Source: Kineosporia babensis
GTDB lineage: Bacteria; Actinomycetota; Actinomycetes; Actinomycetales; Kineosporiaceae
NCBI RefSeq assembly: GCF_021129305.1
Contig: NZ_JAJOMB010000003.1
Coordinates: 496,001-560,000 of the forward strand
DNA length: 64,000 bases
Direction of reading: 5' to 3'
Positions 6,762 through 14,727 of the stretch are shown here, piece by piece. The notes under the pieces were generated by a model that saw nothing but the letters and a program-made list of their open reading frames with translations, made no database searches and had not been told where the DNA came from. Each line of letters opens with the position of its first letter. Within the stretch, counting starts at the first letter, position 1. The position numbers and the translations under genes are program-made.

Positions 6762-7247
6762 CTAGCTGAGGTTCCCCATCCCCGAAAGCTTGCTGTTGCC
6801 TGAAAGAACGTGGTCGCCGCCGAGCCGGGCCATCCCGGACACGGATGCGTTGCCGCGGACCTGAGCCCGTCCCGACACGTGCGCCTGACCAGAAACCCGA
6901 CCGTTGTCCGCGATCACGACGGACCCGGAGACGTGAGCCTGGCCGGATACCTTCGCGTTCCCTTCGAGGCGGACATTGCCCGTCACGTGAGCCTGACCCG
7001 ACACCGAGGCATCCGGGCCGACGTACACGCTCGCATCGACGTGTGCCTGAGCGCCGACCTTGCCGCCGCCCTTCTCGTGCACCTTCGACTCGCCACCGCC
7101 GACGGTGATCGACGTCCCGCCACCGGACATCGAGATCGACCCAAAGTTGTTCCCGGTGACGATCATTCCGCTCCCGGAGTTGATGACGATGTTCTCGGCG
7201 TCACCGTCGATCTCGATGCGCTTACCGTTGATCCAAACCTCACCCAC
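6762..7247 (-). CDS. Repeat protein, probable beta-helix (SGQAHVSG repeats), 161 aa
   Basis: A GTG at 7247 preceded by AACGGGGAATCCA gives the start. The first 60 residues are Gly-rich and beta (NGKRIEIDGDAENIVINSGS). From about residue 63 a six-residue periodicity appears, with QAHV or related tetrads repeated: GAQAHVDAS, SGQAHVTGN, SGQAHVSGS, SGQAHVSGR, SGMARLGG. Such hexad spacing of small hydrophobic residues is what left-handed beta-helices and bactofilin-like proteins show. It has no signal peptide. In phages such folds occur in fibres and in capping or adhesive proteins; here, in an early-gene region, the role is unknown. Confidence 0.7.
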   Translation of the reverse strand: MGEVWINGKRIEIDGDAENIVINSGSGMIVTGNNFGSISMSGGGTSITVGGGESKVHEKGGGKVGAQAHVDASVYVGPDASVSGQAHVTGNVRLEGNAKVSGQAHVSGSVVIADNGRVSGQAHVSGRAQVRGNASVSGMARLGGDHVLSGNSKLSGMGNLS

Positions 7248-7263
7248 TGGATTCCCCGTTCTC

Positions 7264-7386
7264 TCAGTGGCCCTCAAGCCACGGCCACTTGACGTTGAAG
7301 ATGGGCAGGCTGGCTGCCTTGCAGCCAACCGCGTACACGCCGAAAACGACGACACCGAACAAGAGCAGGCCAATCAGCTCGGTCAC
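7264..7386 (-). CDS. Single-helix membrane microprotein, 40 aa
   Basis: GTG at 7386 overlaps the previous stop as GTGA, and the stop lies at 7264. One membrane segment (LIGLLLFGVVVFGVYAVGC) is followed by a short aromatic tail (NVKWPWLEGH). Too short for family assignment. Confidence 0.6.
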   Translation of the reverse strand: MTELIGLLLFGVVVFGVYAVGCKAASLPIFNVKWPWLEGH

Positions 7387-7838
7387 TTCGGGACCCTCAC
7401 GTGATCCTCAGCCGACCGAGGCGCAGGAAGCCGCAGGCGCTCCGTCGACCACGGCTCACCCTCCGGAACCTCCAACGCCCCAACGCTCGCCAGGGCTCTC
7501 AACGACGAGTTCACCGTGCCTGCCCCAAAGCCAGACAGGCGAGCAATTGCCGTCGGCCCCGGCATCGAACCGTGCTCAGTGTGATAGGCGCGGATCACAT
7601 CCAGGACAGCCCGCTGACGAGGCGGCAGCGGAGGACCATCCATGCGATTACCCATCGACACGAAATCCTCGACAGCCGCCTGCTTCTCAGCATCCGTCAG
7701 CGCTTCACCATCGACGACGCCGGGACCGTCTTCCGGCAGGGCTTCCATCAGCCGCCAGTAGTACGTCCGCTTCCCGTACTTCATGGCGGCGACAGTGTCG
7801 TCGTCATGCCGCACGAGGTAGCGGTCTCCGAGGCTCAC
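7383..7838 (-). CDS. Phage protein with LexA-like winged-helix segment, 151 aa
   Basis: The GTG at 7838 is coupled as GTGA. Residues about 75-125 (PRQRAVLDVIRAYHTEHGSM, then PGPTAIARLSGFGAGTVNSS) have the order and spacing of the LexA N-terminal winged helix. The LexA peptidase domain is absent. It probably binds DNA, possibly to regulate early genes. The N-terminal 70 residues are unassigned. Confidence 0.65.
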   Translation of the reverse strand: MSLGDRYLVRHDDDTVAAMKYGKRTYYWRLMEALPEDGPGVVDGEALTDAEKQAAVEDFVSMGNRMDGPPLPPRQRAVLDVIRAYHTEHGSMPGPTAIARLSGFGAGTVNSSLRALASVGALEVPEGEPWSTERLRLPAPRSAEDHVRVPK

Positions 7839-8233
7839 TGCTCGACCCCCGTCGCGATCAGACGGTCCAGGATCTGACGCACGTCCAGGCCGTCGGCGTG
7901 GGCTCGCAGGACGATCCCGAGGAGACGATGCTGCACGACCGTCAGGGGCGCGTCAGCCCACCGGTCCAGGACTACCTTCACGGCCCGGTGGCGGTCAGCC
8001 TGCTCGGGAAGACGCGCCAGCCACAGGGACTTTTCCCCGCTCGGTGTGGCCGCCTCCACGGTGAAAGCGTCGATGACCCGCGCGGTACGGCGCACATGCT
8101 TCCATCCGGCGATGGTCGAGGCGGCCTGCTCGGCGTCCATCACGGTCCCGCCCGGGGTTCCTTCGCCGAGGGGCATCGTCCCGTCTTCGGGGTACCACTC
8201 CAGGCCGGGCAGGCCAGCCAGTGTTTCGGTCAC
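7835..8233 (-). CDS. Hypothetical phage protein, 132 aa
   Basis: I use the GTG at 8233, which overlaps the upstream stop as GTGA; a GTG 24 bases earlier is possible. The central part (GWKHVRRTARVIDAFTVEAA) looks beta-rich and the C-terminal 50 residues are helical. No known family. Confidence 0.6.
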   Translation of the reverse strand: MTETLAGLPGLEWYPEDGTMPLGEGTPGGTVMDAEQAASTIAGWKHVRRTARVIDAFTVEAATPSGEKSLWLARLPEQADRHRAVKVVLDRWADAPLTVVQHRLLGIVLRAHADGLDVRQILDRLIATGVEQ

Positions 8234-8514
8234 CACACGCTCGCTTTCGGGTCGCACCAGCGGCAGACGCCGCGGGTCTGAATGGCCTGCTGCACTCCGA
8301 GGAACCGGGTGCAGCAGGTGCCGGACACGTACTGGTGCCCGTAGGACAGGTGGGCGTCCTGCCGGACCCGGCCGACGATCTCGCCGTCGTGGACGATGTC
8401 GAGGTGCGTGCCGCGCTTGATGTGGACGCTGGCCGGGAGCTGCAGGGTGTCGGTCAGGTACTGGTCGTCGGCGTCGTCGAGGCTGGTCCAGCGGCGCAGG
8501 GTGGTTGCGGTCAT
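8230..8514 (-). CDS. Hypothetical phage protein, 94 aa
   Basis: ATG at 8514 overlaps the previous stop (TGATG). The sequence has a beta-rich centre (HLDIVHDGEIVGRVRQDAHL) and a C-terminal Cys cluster (SGTCCTRFLG, GVCRWCDPK) that could bind a metal. Unknown role. Confidence 0.6.
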   Translation of the reverse strand: MTATTLRRWTSLDDADDQYLTDTLQLPASVHIKRGTHLDIVHDGEIVGRVRQDAHLSYGHQYVSGTCCTRFLGVQQAIQTRGVCRWCDPKASVW

Positions 8515-8669
8515 CAGAACGGCACCTCGGTCGGCTGGTTGGCGGGGGTGACGGGGATGTTCCAGGCGCTCATTTCGGCGAGGTCGCGGGCGTCGGGGAC
8601 GTCGACGTCGATGAAGTCGCGTTCCGGGTCGTATGCCGCTGCCTGCTCGGCTTTTTCCCACCAGGTCAT
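8514..8669 (-). CDS. Hypothetical phage protein, 51 aa
   Basis: ATG at 8669 overlaps the upstream microprotein stop. The acidic product contains DFIDVDVPDARDLAEMSAWN. Supported by coupling on both sides. Function unknown. Confidence 0.6.
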   Translation of the reverse strand: MTWWEKAEQAAAYDPERDFIDVDVPDARDLAEMSAWNIPVTPANQPTEVPF

Positions 8670-8782
8670 CAGTAGCCCCCGTGCTGTGCGCAGTTGTCGC
8701 CGTCGTAGTCGACGGGCTGGTTGCAGGGTTCGGTAGCGCGTCCGTTGACGAGGAGGAAGCTCGCGCAGGTTGGCTGGTCCAC
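8669..8782 (-). CDS. Cys-containing phage microprotein, 37 aa
   Basis: The GTG at 8782 is preceded by GGGGGCAG and is the first gene after a 121-base gap. The product DQPTCASFLLVNGRATEPCN ends with a third Cys near NCAQHGGY; three Cys and a His could bind zinc. Its stop overlaps the next ATG. Confidence 0.55.
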   Translation of the reverse strand: MDQPTCASFLLVNGRATEPCNQPVDYDGDNCAQHGGY

Positions 8783-8857
8783 TTATCTGCCCCCAGAGTT
8801 CGTTTTGTTTGAACAACATGAACGCTAGAGGAGGGGGGCGCAGATGTCTAGCGGAAC

Positions 8858-8874
8858 GCATCAGTCTGTCTGAA
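8858..8874 (-). promoter_or_regulatory. Candidate phage operator, copy 1
   Basis: The minus-strand 17-mer TTCAGACAGACTGATGC matches ATCAAACAAACTGATGT at 15151-15167 at 13 of 17 positions, with purine swaps at two of the four differences. It sits about 80 bases upstream of the first gene of a leftward unit (8782). It contains the dyad TCAG-5-CTGA. Confidence 0.45.
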
Positions 8875-8903
8875 GCAATCGGACATGAGTCGAACGGACT
8901 ACC

Positions 8904-9425
8904 TCACCGCCGCCGCCTCTGCTGCACCGGAAGCGAATACACCGACCCCCGCTGCGGGATCCGAGTCGCCGGCATCACCGGAGGACGCGCCTCCAAGGCC
9001 ACCGTCCGACGGTGCACCACCGACGGCTCCACCACGTCCAGGAGGCCACCCAGCGGGTCCGAAGCGGTGAAGTCACGGACGTCCGCCCCCATCAGCAGCG
9101 GATGCTCAGCCTCCACGGGCACCGCCAGGTGCACGGCATTTGCGAGCCGTTCGACTAAGCCAGCCCACTCGAACGGCGGAACGATCGTCGACTCTTGGGT
9201 GTAGCCGACCTCAATCCAGCCCGTCTGCCCCCAGTCCAAGCTGCGCGCAGGCTTCTCCGGCGCGCGCCATGAAGCACCCTCGCGCCATGGGCTACTGACG
9301 TCCCCGTCCAGGGCGTCCCGTACGCCCGCCATCGCCTCAGTGAAGTACTGCTGGCAGAGTTCCTCGGACGTCGCCTCATGGTCCGCGAGAACCGCGTCCA
9401 GAGCCTCCAGGATGTCGCTCGTCAC
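8904..9425 (-). CDS. Hypothetical phage protein, 173 aa
   Basis: The GTG at 9425 overlaps the previous stop as GTGA. The N-terminal 45 residues are helical and acidic; the middle (LDWGQTGWIEVGYTQESTIV) is beta-rich; the last 30 residues are basic. It ends a chain of coupled genes, followed by the operator-bearing gap. No family recognised. Confidence 0.6.
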   Translation of the reverse strand: MTSDILEALDAVLADHEATSEELCQQYFTEAMAGVRDALDGDVSSPWREGASWRAPEKPARSLDWGQTGWIEVGYTQESTIVPPFEWAGLVERLANAVHLAVPVEAEHPLLMGADVRDFTASDPLGGLLDVVEPSVVHRRTVALEARPPVMPATRIPQRGSVYSLPVQQRRRR

Positions 9426-9574
9426 GCCCCCTGCTTCCGTCGATAGTCAGCCGGGCAATGCACGCAGCACACGCCCCTCTTCGCCCCACGCCCCGGCAGG
9501 TCGCACTTCGTCACCGCGCACTCGTGCGGGCCGGCATGCCACGGCGACACCAGACGCGCCCAGATCCGGTTCAT
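9422..9574 (-). CDS. Small zinc-ribbon-like phage protein, 50 aa
   Basis: The ATG at 9574 overlaps the previous stop (ATGA). Four Cys in HECAVTKCDLPGRG and GVCCVHCPADY could form a zinc site; a basic tail (YRRKQGA) follows. Probably binds nucleic acid or protein; not recognised. Confidence 0.6.
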   Translation of the reverse strand: MNRIWARLVSPWHAGPHECAVTKCDLPGRGAKRGVCCVHCPADYRRKQGA

Positions 9575-9927
9575 GAAGCATCGCCAAGGTTCAGGACCCG
9601 CAGCCCCGCAGCCTCTGCCACAGCCATGCACCCACGAGTTCCCGTCGACGGCCCCAACGGGAACGCCAACACCAGATCAGCGCCGAGCTCGACCATCTGC
9701 CGGTTCCGCATCGGGCCCGCGGCCTTCCCATGCACCCGCCACAACGCCGGATGCCGCTCCACATCGCGACCGTTCCCGATCGCCCACCAGTCGGCGATCG
9801 CATCAGCGCCCGTCGGACACGCACCATGGACGATCACGTCGCCCCGCCGCGAGTACGTCACCAGCGCCCGGTGCACGGCGTCCTCATCGGACCAATACCG
9901 GGAGCCCGTCACGAGAATCCGCATCAC
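9571..9927 (-). CDS. SLOG-family nucleotide-binding protein (DUF2493/YspA-like)
   Basis: GTG at 9927 (or ATG at 9924) is coupled to the upstream stop. The 118-residue protein opens with MRILVTGSRYW, continues with VIVHGACPTGADAIADWWAI and ends with GPMRNRQMVELGADLVLAFP. That is the signature order of the SLOG/DUF2493 Rossmann-like fold, which is proposed to bind nucleotide-derived ligands. Phage copies are common and have no fixed role. Confidence 0.8.
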   Translation of the reverse strand: MMRILVTGSRYWSDEDAVHRALVTYSRRGDVIVHGACPTGADAIADWWAIGNGRDVERHPALWRVHGKAAGPMRNRQMVELGADLVLAFPLGPSTGTRGCMAVAEAAGLRVLNLGDAS

Positions 9928-10202
9928 GGCCCCTCCCTCTTGAACAGGCCATCCGTCGACATTCGCGGCCGAACCTTCGGCGGGTCATGACGGTGACGCC
10001 AAGCCGAAACAGCCCGCACCGGATGCAACACCGCCCAGCAGAACGCCACCAGCCACAACGGCATCCACCGCGGCCACCCCCAGCGAATCCACCGCTCGGT
10101 CACATCCCGCGACCACCTCACGGGACGCCAACGGCCCAACCAGTAGCCGACAACCAGCCCCCACAGCAGCAGGGTCAGAACAGCCACATCGCCATCACTC
10201 AC
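9924..10202 (-). CDS. Small phage membrane protein, 92 aa
   Basis: GTG at 10202 overlaps the previous stop. Two hydrophobic segments (VAVLTLLLWGLVVGYWLG and MPLWLVAFCWAVL) are separated by an Arg/Trp-rich loop, with a basic C-terminus. First of three adjacent membrane genes. Function unknown. Confidence 0.6.
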   Translation of the reverse strand: MSDGDVAVLTLLLWGLVVGYWLGRWRPVRWSRDVTERWIRWGWPRWMPLWLVAFCWAVLHPVRAVSAWRHRHDPPKVRPRMSTDGLFKREGP

Positions 10203-10525
10203 TGCGCACCCCCAACCGCAAGCCTCGGCAACCGCGCCGACACCCGATCCCGCAGCCGGCTGAGCCAGCCCTCCGGCAAGTGGCGGGACAGCATCCACAG
10301 GTCAGCCACCAGGACCGCCACCCACACCGCACTCGGCGCCAGGTAGGCCTTCGACAAGTGGCTCATCGCCAGATACGCAATCCCACTGGCGCGGAACACA
10401 TGCCACTTCCAGCCGAACGGATGGGTCAGCCCGTGACGGCACCGGTGATGCTGCGCTTCCACGTACGCCTGAAAACCGATACCCGCAGCAGGGATCAACC
10501 ACAAGAGATGAGCCCAGAACATCAC
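10199..10525 (-). CDS. Phage membrane protein, 108 aa
   Basis: The start is GTG at 10525 or ATG at 10522, overlapping the upstream stop. Three hydrophobic stretches are visible (FWAHLLWLIPAAGIGFQAYV, then IAYLAMSHLSKAYL and AVWVAVLVADLWML), with a His/Arg-rich loop (EAQHHRCRHG). No family recognised. Confidence 0.6.
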   Translation of the reverse strand: MMFWAHLLWLIPAAGIGFQAYVEAQHHRCRHGLTHPFGWKWHVFRASGIAYLAMSHLSKAYLAPSAVWVAVLVADLWMLSRHLPEGWLSRLRDRVSARLPRLAVGGAQ

Positions 10526-10749
10526 CGGATCACCGCCCGCATCCCCGCGACCAAGGCCGCCACCGACAGCACCGCCAGCAAACCAAGCCAGCCAGCAGTG
10601 ACAATCAGCAGCAGCGCAAAGCCCACCGCGAAACCCGCCATCAGAGCCGGAACCGACACCACGCCATCCGGACGAACAGCGGCACGACGACCACGCCGGC
10701 GTACTGGCGCAGGATGACGCGGGCGACGGGCTGTTATCGGGGCGGTCAA
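10522..10749 (-). CDS. Small phage membrane protein, 75 aa, TTG start
   Basis: A TTG at 10749 overlaps the previous stop as TTGA. The Arg/Pro-rich N-terminus leads into two close membrane segments (LMAGFAVGFALLLIVTAGWL and LLAVLSVAALVAG). The TTG choice rests on the overlap pattern shared by its neighbours. Confidence 0.55.
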   Translation of the reverse strand: MTAPITARRPRHPAPVRRRGRRAAVRPDGVVSVPALMAGFAVGFALLLIVTAGWLGLLAVLSVAALVAGMRAVIR

Positions 10750-11102
10750 GACGCCACCGCCCAGCACCGCTTCACCGCGGCATACGTGAACTCGTTCAAG
10801 TCCGTGCCGACGGCCCACGGCTTCTCCGCTACGTGAAAGTGGAACTCGAGCAAGCCCGGGACATCCCGGAGACGCTCGATATCCCACGCATAGCCCTGGC
10901 CCTCGCCCTCTGCGAAGCACGCGACATGAGCTGCCCGCCAGCGCGCCTCATCGGCCGCCGCAAAGATCGCAGCCAAGGTCCGCTCACCCCAGTTCCTAGG
11001 TGTCGACGCCTTGTGGATCTTCCACGTCTGGCAGTAGACGACGCCCTCACGGTCCGCGATCTCAAAACGACAGCGGTGGCAACGCCACTTGAGTGGGCTC
11101 AC
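10746..11102 (-). CDS. Phage protein with N-terminal CxxC, 118 aa
   Basis: GTG at 11102 overlaps the DnaB stop as GTGA. It begins SPLKWRCHRCRFEIADREGV, a half zinc ribbon, followed by YCQTWK. The C-terminal 60 residues are mixed alpha/beta. Position directly after dnaB suggests a replication or nucleic-acid role, but nothing proves it. Confidence 0.6.
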   Translation of the reverse strand: MSPLKWRCHRCRFEIADREGVVYCQTWKIHKASTPRNWGERTLAAIFAAADEARWRAAHVACFAEGEGQGYAWDIERLRDVPGLLEFHFHVAEKPWAVGTDLNEFTYAAVKRCWAVAS

Positions 11103-12433
11103 TTGTCATCACCGCCGAACGAGACGACGCGGGAACGATGCGGCGCCCATGCCATCGACACCGTCCCCGTCCGGCCGTGGCGGTTCTTCTCGATAATGAA
11201 CTCGATCTCGCCTGGGCTCTCCTTGTCGTCGCGGTGCAGGAGGACGATTTCGTCGGCGTCGGCTTCGATCGACCCGGACTCGCGGAGGTCGGACATCATG
11301 GGCCTCTTGTCGCTCCGGGCGGTGGACGCACGGTTCACCTGAGCCAGGGCAATGATCGGAACCTTCAGTTCCTTCGCCAACAGCTTCAGGCCGCGGGACA
11401 CCGAAGCCACCTGCTCCTGTCGAGGCGCTTTCGAATCGGCCGGCTTCACGAGCTGCAGGTAGTCCAGGACGATCAGCCCCAGCTTGTGATCGCGACGGGC
11501 AACGTCACGCGCCCGGGAGCGGATCTCGTTGATCGTCATGTTGCCCTTGTCGATGACGACCAGCGGCCAGTGCGACGACCGCTTGTAGGCTTTGGCGACC
11601 TTGGTCCAGTCGTTCTCGTTCAGGCAGCGGCGCGTCAGCTTCTCGAGGTCGACGTCTGCGATATCCGCGACGACCCGGTCCGTGAGCTCTTCCTTCGACA
11701 TTTCCAGCGAGGGGAAGAACGTGCCCACGCCGCCCTTCGCGGTCGTGTGGGCGATGACGCTCGCGACCACTGACTTACCGACCGCCGGGCGGGCACCGAT
11801 GATCAGGAGGTGGCCCGGGCGGAGGCCGCCGGAGAGCATGTCGTCCAGGTCGCGGAGGCCTGTCGGGAGGATGCCCTCCTCCTTCGACTCCCATCGGTCC
11901 ATGGCGGCCAGGAACAAGTCGCCGAAGGTGGATAGCTCGCTGCGACTGCGATCGTCCCCAGCCGCGTCCAGTTCGGCGCGGACCTGCTCGACCGCCTCGT
12001 CGACGCGCTCAATCGAGCAAGTGGCGGCAATGTTCAGGCCGGCAAGGCACGCCTTGTGCAGCTTCCGGAGACGCGCCTTCTGACGGATGGTCCGGGCGTA
12101 CCAGTCGGCATTCGCTGCCGTGACGCAGGCTCGCATGAGCCCTGCAATCTCGGGGACCGGGAATCCGCGGATGGGATTGTCGGTGAGCCCGCGGGCGACG
12201 GCCGCCAACTCAACAGGCTCTCCGCGCCCGTACATGGCCTGCAGACGGCCGAACAGGTCCTCGTGGGTGGGTCGGTAGAAGTCGCTGCCTTTCAGGCCCT
12301 CCAGGGCGTCCAGGCTTCGGCCGCCCGTGTGGAGGATCGCTCCTAGGACGTAGCGCTCGGCGTCGTTGTCGAACAGAGCGGCATCTGATCCCTCCCCACC
12401 GAAGTCGAGGTCGGGATCCATGAGCTCGGTCAT
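11099..12433 (-). CDS. dnaB: Replicative DNA helicase, DnaB family
   Basis: The ATG at 12433 has AAAGGAAG seven bases upstream and overlaps the initiator-like gene as ATGA. The 444-residue protein has the DnaB N-terminal domain (about residues 20-130, AERYVLGAILHTGG) and the RecA-fold ATPase from about 185. Walker A is GARPAVGKS at 213-221, Walker B LGLIVLDYLQL near 320, and the arginine-finger region ends RHGRTGTV. It would be the ring helicase unwinding phage DNA. The length is normal for phage DnaB. The gene upstream probably loads or directs it. Confidence 0.93.
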   Translation of the reverse strand: MTELMDPDLDFGGEGSDAALFDNDAERYVLGAILHTGGRSLDALEGLKGSDFYRPTHEDLFGRLQAMYGRGEPVELAAVARGLTDNPIRGFPVPEIAGLMRACVTAANADWYARTIRQKARLRKLHKACLAGLNIAATCSIERVDEAVEQVRAELDAAGDDRSRSELSTFGDLFLAAMDRWESKEEGILPTGLRDLDDMLSGGLRPGHLLIIGARPAVGKSVVASVIAHTTAKGGVGTFFPSLEMSKEELTDRVVADIADVDLEKLTRRCLNENDWTKVAKAYKRSSHWPLVVIDKGNMTINEIRSRARDVARRDHKLGLIVLDYLQLVKPADSKAPRQEQVASVSRGLKLLAKELKVPIIALAQVNRASTARSDKRPMMSDLRESGSIEADADEIVLLHRDDKESPGEIEFIIEKNRHGRTGTVSMAWAPHRSRVVSFGGDDK

Positions 12434-13398
12434 GCGGACTTCCTTTCGGCTAGGACCTCTGCGGCGCGGCGACGGCGCTCGGCGAAATGGTCCGCGGATG
12501 TCTTCTTGGCCCACTCGGTGTAGGCGCGGGTGCCCGCCTGAACGCCATCGGGCGGGGCTGGGAGCTGCCAGTTGTCGCGTCCAAGGACCACGTCCGGATC
12601 AGCTGGGTCTGTGGACTGACGCTGGCTCGGGATTGCGGCGCCTCCCCAGTCCAGGGACTTCTCCAGCCACAAGTCGAACGCCTTGTGCCAGTCGCGCTGC
12701 CGGCGATCCTTGGCCTCAGCGTGGAGCCGGAACTGGCGGGCTTCTCGATCGACGTCAAGGCCAAGGCTGGCGGCGACAGCCTTGTGGCGGGCGATCGGTT
12801 TCCAGGATTCGGGGAGAGGCCGTTCCGGGGAACGGCGCCTAGAAGAAGACTTTGTCTTCTTCTTATCTTCCTCTTCCTTTGGCATGTCTTTGCCATCCGT
12901 TTGCCATGCGCCGTCGGTAGCACCCGCCATGGCAAATGCCATCTGCTTCGGATCTCCCATGCCATCGCTCGGCGGAGGCTCAGCGAGGCCAGAAGTGGCC
13001 CTTGACCAGCGGCTTGCCGCTCCCGCAGCACCGGCTCGGCGCCGCTTCTCACGCAACGCTTCGGCGTCGGCCTTGGCTCTCTGGTGCTCCAGGTAGTCAT
13101 GGCTGACGTACATCCGCTCACCCGGCTGAGGACACTTCGGGCAACCATGCCCATGCGCATGCCATAGCCCCACCGATAGCAAGTGCTTCTCGATTTGCTT
13201 ATCGACACCTGCGATCCGACGCACCGCCAACGGCGCGAACTCGCCGTCCGTGAGGTTCTGCCCGCAGTAGATCCAGGCGCATACCGCAAGCCACCCGGCC
13301 AGCGGGATGACATCTTCCTCTAGCTGCATCAGCTTCGGGTGGTTGGGGAAGTCCACGCTGACACTGATGAACTCCCGGCGATCCTTCCGCTGGCTCAT
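12430..13398 (-). CDS. Phage replication initiator-like protein, 322 aa
   Basis: ATG at 13398 is coupled to the GIY-YIG gene, and the stop overlaps dnaB. The first 100 residues (SVSVDFPNHPKLMQLEEDVI, GWLAVCAWIYCGQNLTDGEF, YVSHDYLEHQRAKADAE) are the pattern of phage replication proteins with an N-terminal winged helix. A CPKCPQPG pair lies inside it. The middle is a low-complexity Lys/Glu/Ser linker. The C-terminus (KDRRQRDWHKAFDLWLEKSL) has the short helical domain such proteins use to bind DNA or helicase. Direct linkage to dnaB supports an origin-binding or helicase-loading role. Confidence 0.75.
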   Translation of the reverse strand: MSQRKDRREFISVSVDFPNHPKLMQLEEDVIPLAGWLAVCAWIYCGQNLTDGEFAPLAVRRIAGVDKQIEKHLLSVGLWHAHGHGCPKCPQPGERMYVSHDYLEHQRAKADAEALREKRRRAGAAGAASRWSRATSGLAEPPPSDGMGDPKQMAFAMAGATDGAWQTDGKDMPKEEEDKKKTKSSSRRRSPERPLPESWKPIARHKAVAASLGLDVDREARQFRLHAEAKDRRQRDWHKAFDLWLEKSLDWGGAAIPSQRQSTDPADPDVVLGRDNWQLPAPPDGVQAGTRAYTEWAKKTSADHFAERRRRAAEVLAERKSA

Positions 13399-13991
13399 CG
13401 CACAGCCTCGGCGAAAGCCTTCTTCAGTGCGGCAAGGGACCTGTCTCGCGCACTCAGTGGGGCGTTCGGGTAGAGGAAGTGTCGGCGCCAGTCGTTCCCG
13501 GTGTGCGGGTGGTCAACTACCTGCCGCACGCACATCTCGAAAATGATCTCCCCGGCGGCCTTGTGCAGGCGCTCCCGAAGACGCACGAGTTCCTCGCGCT
13601 GCTCGATCTCCACCACCTTCGGGAAGTACTGACCGGGGATGCCCGGGAGGCTTGGTGGACGGCCAACGACGACGTCCGCGTAGTACGCCTCCTGCTCGAC
13701 CATGGCCAGATATGCACGGCGAACCTTGTCAGCTCGACCGTTCTTCACGGTGTTGAAGGGCGGCGTGTGCCGGCGAATGAGTTCACCCTCACGGTCGTGA
13801 GCCTGGCTCCGCGTGGAGAACCGCTCCACCTGCTTATCGGCGATGTACTGCCGGAAGGGCGAGCTCGCCACATGCTCTGCCTCACGACGACCTTCATTGC
13901 TGGTCATGCCGACGTAGAGCAGACGGTTCAAGCTGTCGTAGTAGCGGTAGACGCAGTGCTTCAGGTCAATCTCGGCCTCTGTGGCGGTCAT
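13395..13991 (-). CDS. GIY-YIG nuclease-domain protein, 198 aa
   Basis: ATG at 13991 overlaps the previous stop as TGATG. Near the N-terminus CVYRYYDSLNRLLYVGMTSN holds the VYR-(x)n-YVG pair of the GIY-YIG fold, followed by the Arg/Glu/His positions in EGRREAEHV. The C-terminal 110 residues are helical. GIY-YIG enzymes cleave DNA; free-standing phage copies can be homing or repair nucleases. The first Gly of GIY is replaced, so activity is likely but not assured. Confidence 0.75.
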   Translation of the reverse strand: MTATEAEIDLKHCVYRYYDSLNRLLYVGMTSNEGRREAEHVASSPFRQYIADKQVERFSTRSQAHDREGELIRRHTPPFNTVKNGRADKVRRAYLAMVEQEAYYADVVVGRPPSLPGIPGQYFPKVVEIEQREELVRLRERLHKAAGEIIFEMCVRQVVDHPHTGNDWRRHFLYPNAPLSARDRSLAALKKAFAEAVR

Positions 13992-14233
13992 CAGTCACCA
14001 CCCTCGGCGTCGCCCCAGTACCCGCCCGGCATCCCCCAGAGGACGCCCCACGACTTCTCCCGGGCAACGAGGCCGACCTCAGCCGGCGGCAGGCAGACGA
14101 CTCGCCCGCCTCGGATCCGCTGGTGCTTGTCGAATGCCGAGTTGACCATCGTTGCGTGACAGCCGGAGCAGTGGGCGCGGGTCAGTCCGGTCCAGGACTT
14201 GCCGCACGCGCCGTGGTAGATGAGCTGACTCAT
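13991..14233 (-). CDS. FDxHR-family putative zinc-binding phage protein, 80 aa
   Basis: ATG at 14233 overlaps the upstream stop. The product holds HCSGCHATMVNSAFDKHQRI and ends the conserved part with RVVCLPP. This CxxC...FDxHR...C pattern is a known actinophage family of presumed zinc-binding proteins. Role unknown. Confidence 0.75.
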   Translation of the reverse strand: MSQLIYHGACGKSWTGLTRAHCSGCHATMVNSAFDKHQRIRGGRVVCLPPAEVGLVAREKSWGVLWGMPGGYWGDAEGGD

Positions 14234-14727
14234 GCCTCGCCAACCTTCGCCCGCAGCGCCTCAAGCTCACGCTCGACTTCCTGGCGCTTCTCGTGCGGGG
14301 TCTTGCCGTACATCCGCTGGACGGTGACAACCATGCGTTCGCCGTCGGGGCGGGTCCGGTCGGTGCAGGTGAACTCGACGTAGTTCTCGGCGCCCTCGAT
14401 ACCCAGTAGCCCCGCCCCGAGCCGCGCAAGCTCGATCGATAGCTCTTCGGGCGTCTCGAGCTTCAGGCTGACACCGTCGGCGTCGCGCTCGAATCCGAGG
14501 ACGTCGGTGTCGCCTTCTTCTGCCTGCTGTCGTCCGGCGAGTAGGGCGGCCTTGCTGACTCGCTTGGGCTTGCGGGAGTCGGCCGGGATGACGAGGTTCA
14601 GGTGCCCCGGCTCGCCGTTGGGGTCGATGCCGCCGTCGGGCCAGTAGAGAGCGCAGGCATGCAGCAAGGACTGCACGATGTCCATCGGGAGCGGTGTGCG
14701 GATGGACAGCTTGACGTCGCCGCTCAT
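14230..14727 (-). CDS. Hypothetical phage protein, 165 aa
   Basis: I take the ATG at 14727, which overlaps the HTH gene stop as ATGA. The protein has a helical N-terminal part (MDIVQSLLHACALYWPDGGI), a beta-rich centre (EDAENYVEFT-like segment before the TDRTRP loop) and a Lys/Glu-rich C-terminal helix. No domain recognised. It sits just after a helix-turn-helix gene. Confidence 0.6.
   Translation of the reverse strand: MSGDVKLSIRTPLPMDIVQSLLHACALYWPDGGIDPNGEPGHLNLVIPADSRKPKRVSKAALLAGRQQAEEGDTDVLGFERDADGVSLKLETPEELSIELARLGAGLLGIEGAENYVEFTCTDRTRPDGERMVVTVQRMYGKTPHEKRQEVERELEALRAKVGEA

Noticed and set aside
8770-9204. Plus-strand frame opposite the gene at 8904
   Set aside because: Ser/Thr/Arg/Pro-rich shadow sequence; all real genes nearby are leftward and coupled.
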